This document shows positions 62,015 to 64,000 of a stretch of 64,000 nucleotides of DNA, piece after piece (position 1 is the first letter of the stretch; every line of letters begins with the position of its first letter). Under the pieces are notes generated by a model. The model worked only from the letters and a program-made list of their open reading frames with translations. It was not told the DNA's origin and did not search any database. The DNA lies in assembly GCF_020882245.1 (NCBI RefSeq), contig NC_083599.1:48386748-48450747 (forward strand), given 5' to 3'. Source of the DNA: Rhopalosiphum padi. Taxonomy: Eukaryota > Arthropoda > Insecta > Hemiptera > Aphididae. The position numbers and the translations under genes were made by a program.

Positions 62015-64000
62015 TGATGACTTACGGACTAAGTGCTATTTTCGAGTTAAATATATTGTGCACTATATATAACAAGCACTTTGGGTTTAATATGTAACAT
62101 GCATTTTATTATAGCTGTTCTTATTAAATTTACTTTATAGTTACAGTCGAAAAACTATGCCGTTTAGACAACTGGTAATAATCACTTGATAGTCAATTCC
62201 GTGTTAATGACGTTATTACGTTCCACTGCAGTATAAATGTAAGTGTTTAATGGTGTGGGCCACACATTAACTTGGAAGATATTTTTGTTTACTTTATGCA
62301 TGATATTAAACAAATTAATTTATAATTGTAAAATGTTTTAATTTTTTTACATGGTGTATTCCATACTGATAAGTGAATACCGCGGTAGTGATGACATTAT
62401 TATTATTAAGCGACATAGAGACGAGGTTGGAGTCAATAATATATGTATAAATATAAATATGAAAAAGAAAAAACGAAGAAGTCATTCTGTTGTGCAGTAC
62501 CTGCCTAAGTAACGAGCAAAGGTCAACATCGTAACAACGTTAAGCTATGTATAATGTAATAGCTAACAAACCATATATTTAACTATAAAAGTATAAAGTT
62601 GATACGGAGAAAAATATAAACAACTCGGTCATGAAGAAGTTTAATTAGTTTTAATTAGCATGCGCCTGGGTAGCTGGGTCACACATATTATAGTGATAAA
62701 CCAATTTTTATTTTTTAATTAAAACTTAATATTTTTTTAAAAATGCATTCTCTACTATTCTTTATTTATCGCAAACTATACCTTTAATGATTTAGGCAAT
62801 AACACGTTTATTTCAACTAAATATTATTAAATCGAGGAATATTGATTTGTTTATTCGTATTGTTTTAAAATTATTATACAAAGGTAATCAAGTATAGAAA
62901 AAAATTAAATAGTCTAACTACAGCAGGTAAACACGATGTTAACTTAATGTAATTATTTATACTTCAAATAAACTGCAATAAGGAAAAAACCAAATTGTTA
63001 GAAAGGATTCTTTAAATAGTTAAATACCTAATCAAGTTAATTAGAAAATTAACTAAGTTAAAAAAAAATTTTAACTTAGTTTTAACAATAACCACATTTA
63101 ATGTTTACTTGTAATAATGAGTATAATTAAATAATTTAAAATAAAATATAAAGTGTCTATACTTACATATTTTTGAAAATATTGTAAAAATGATGTTATG
63201 TAGGTAATAGGTATATAAAGTTATAAAATACTAATATAAATATTTTATGAACATTTGTAGTATATATCTACAGTTATTAATTTTTAATTATAACAAAAAA
63301 AAAAATCCATTATGTCAAACCCTTTATTGTGGTGTAAATATTCCCGCTTTTCGGTATCGTTTTAAGTGTTTCCGGATTACTATAAAAAGAACCAATTTGC
63401 TACCGGAAACCACCCCCAAAGTTTAATTTTAAAACATTTTTTTTCTCTAACAAATCGTGTCCGCAAAAACTAGAATAAAGCAAGTAAATCGATTGCAAAA
63501 TCAAATTACACTTATCGCTTTACTAAGAATCTAAAAAAATTAATTATATTATTAATTATAATATATAAAAATGTGTACATTATTATTGCTTTACAGACCG
63601 CATCGATATAAAGTATATTATTTACTTTTTTTTTTTTTTTATTATTTTTATTTATATGTTATTATTATACATTATAAATCTATACCGATAATGAAATAAA
63701 TACATATTGAAAATGTGATGTCAATCAATGTTACTAAAAAATACAGTATACCTATATGTACCTTTCTATGGATCACTGCAGTAAAGGTTAGTCACATATT
63801 AATAATATATCGTATTATTTACTGTTGCTATATTTACCTATATAAGGTTTCATACGATATATCTGATATGGGTAACTATATAGATAAATATACACCATAT
63901 ATACATAAAAATCAGTTATCGTGTTCCAAAATGTTTTCAAAATGTTTAAATAGTTATGGGTAGTATAATATAGTATAATATTATATGAACTGCTCATCAT
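62015..64000. other. AT-rich non-coding stretch
   Basis: No gene-like frame. Frames at 63715-63963 (+) and 63815-64000 (-) overlap in repetitive ATAT-rich DNA at the edge and are unsupported. One dispersed repeat copy is listed separately. Confidence 0.55.
63393..63456 (+). repeat. Dispersed repeat fragment, copy 2
   Basis: CAATTTGCTACCGGAAACCA, CCCCAAAGTTTAATTTT and AAACATTTTTTTT appear in the same order and spacing as in 34312-34382, at roughly two-thirds identity by eye. An inverted TTTCCGG lies 25 bases upstream, giving a small local hairpin. Confidence 0.5.

Noticed and set aside
1..64000. CRISPR arrays, operons, bacterial promoters or phage genes
   Set aside because: No regularly spaced repeats with unique spacers and no prokaryotic gene density; the window is eukaryotic.

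Overview
The window is very AT-rich (roughly a quarter G+C by eye) eukaryotic DNA with almost no coding capacity. It has long A/T runs, dense microsatellites, many short stretches built on TAGGTA/TACCTA, and numerous small DNA transposons with clean target-site duplications. This texture fits an insect, most likely an aphid. That assignment comes from general style, not from a conserved gene. No complete protein-coding gene, rRNA, tRNA or CRISPR array could be supported. The longest open frames are low-complexity translations of microsatellites or chance AT-rich frames.

Layout. Positions 1-9 kb are AT-rich non-coding DNA with a complete 720-bp hAT-type MITE (147-866, 8-bp duplication GTTATTAA) and a pogo/Tigger-like end at 4201. 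Positions 9-14 kb form a distinctly more G+C- and CpG-containing block packed with (CA)n, (TG)n, (AAT)n, (CGG)n and (GAC)n tracts and a GA-rich tract. It holds two direct copies of an insect interspersed repeat and looks regulatory or promoter-like. Positions 15.5-16.2 kb hold a decayed reverse transcriptase of a LINE. A 300-bp imperfect palindrome lies at 18053-18353. Positions 21.3-22.6 kb are a probable pogo/Tigger-type element. Positions 22.6-33 kb are featureless AT-rich DNA.

Positions 33-46 kb are the transposon-rich part. They hold a Tigger-like element (33084-33597), a hAT element nested inside a small Tigger-like element (37019-37732), a PIF/Harbinger-like MITE (40527-41058), a 165-bp pogo-like MITE (42577-42741) and another hAT MITE (44696-45244). 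The only gene-like signals lie in the same interval on the + strand. One is a candidate first coding exon for a secreted or membrane protein (35914-35971) with a TATA/initiator arrangement upstream and a GTAAGA donor. A second candidate first exon has an excellent start context and a GTAAGTAT donor (38612-38699). A weaker third lies at 42148-42259. All three end in phase 1, so they could be alternative first exons of one gene whose body lies beyond this window. That is inference only.

Positions 46-64 kb are AT-rich DNA with a 189-bp hAT MITE (53465-53653) and three copies of a terminal-inverted-repeat family I cannot assign to a superfamily (right end near 50367; 56769-57585; 61512-62014). 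The overall picture is intergenic or long-intron DNA shaped by repeated insertion of non-autonomous DNA transposons. I found no convincing novel molecular system. The most distinctive items are the nested insertion, the long palindrome, the unassigned TIR family and the phase-matched candidate first exons.
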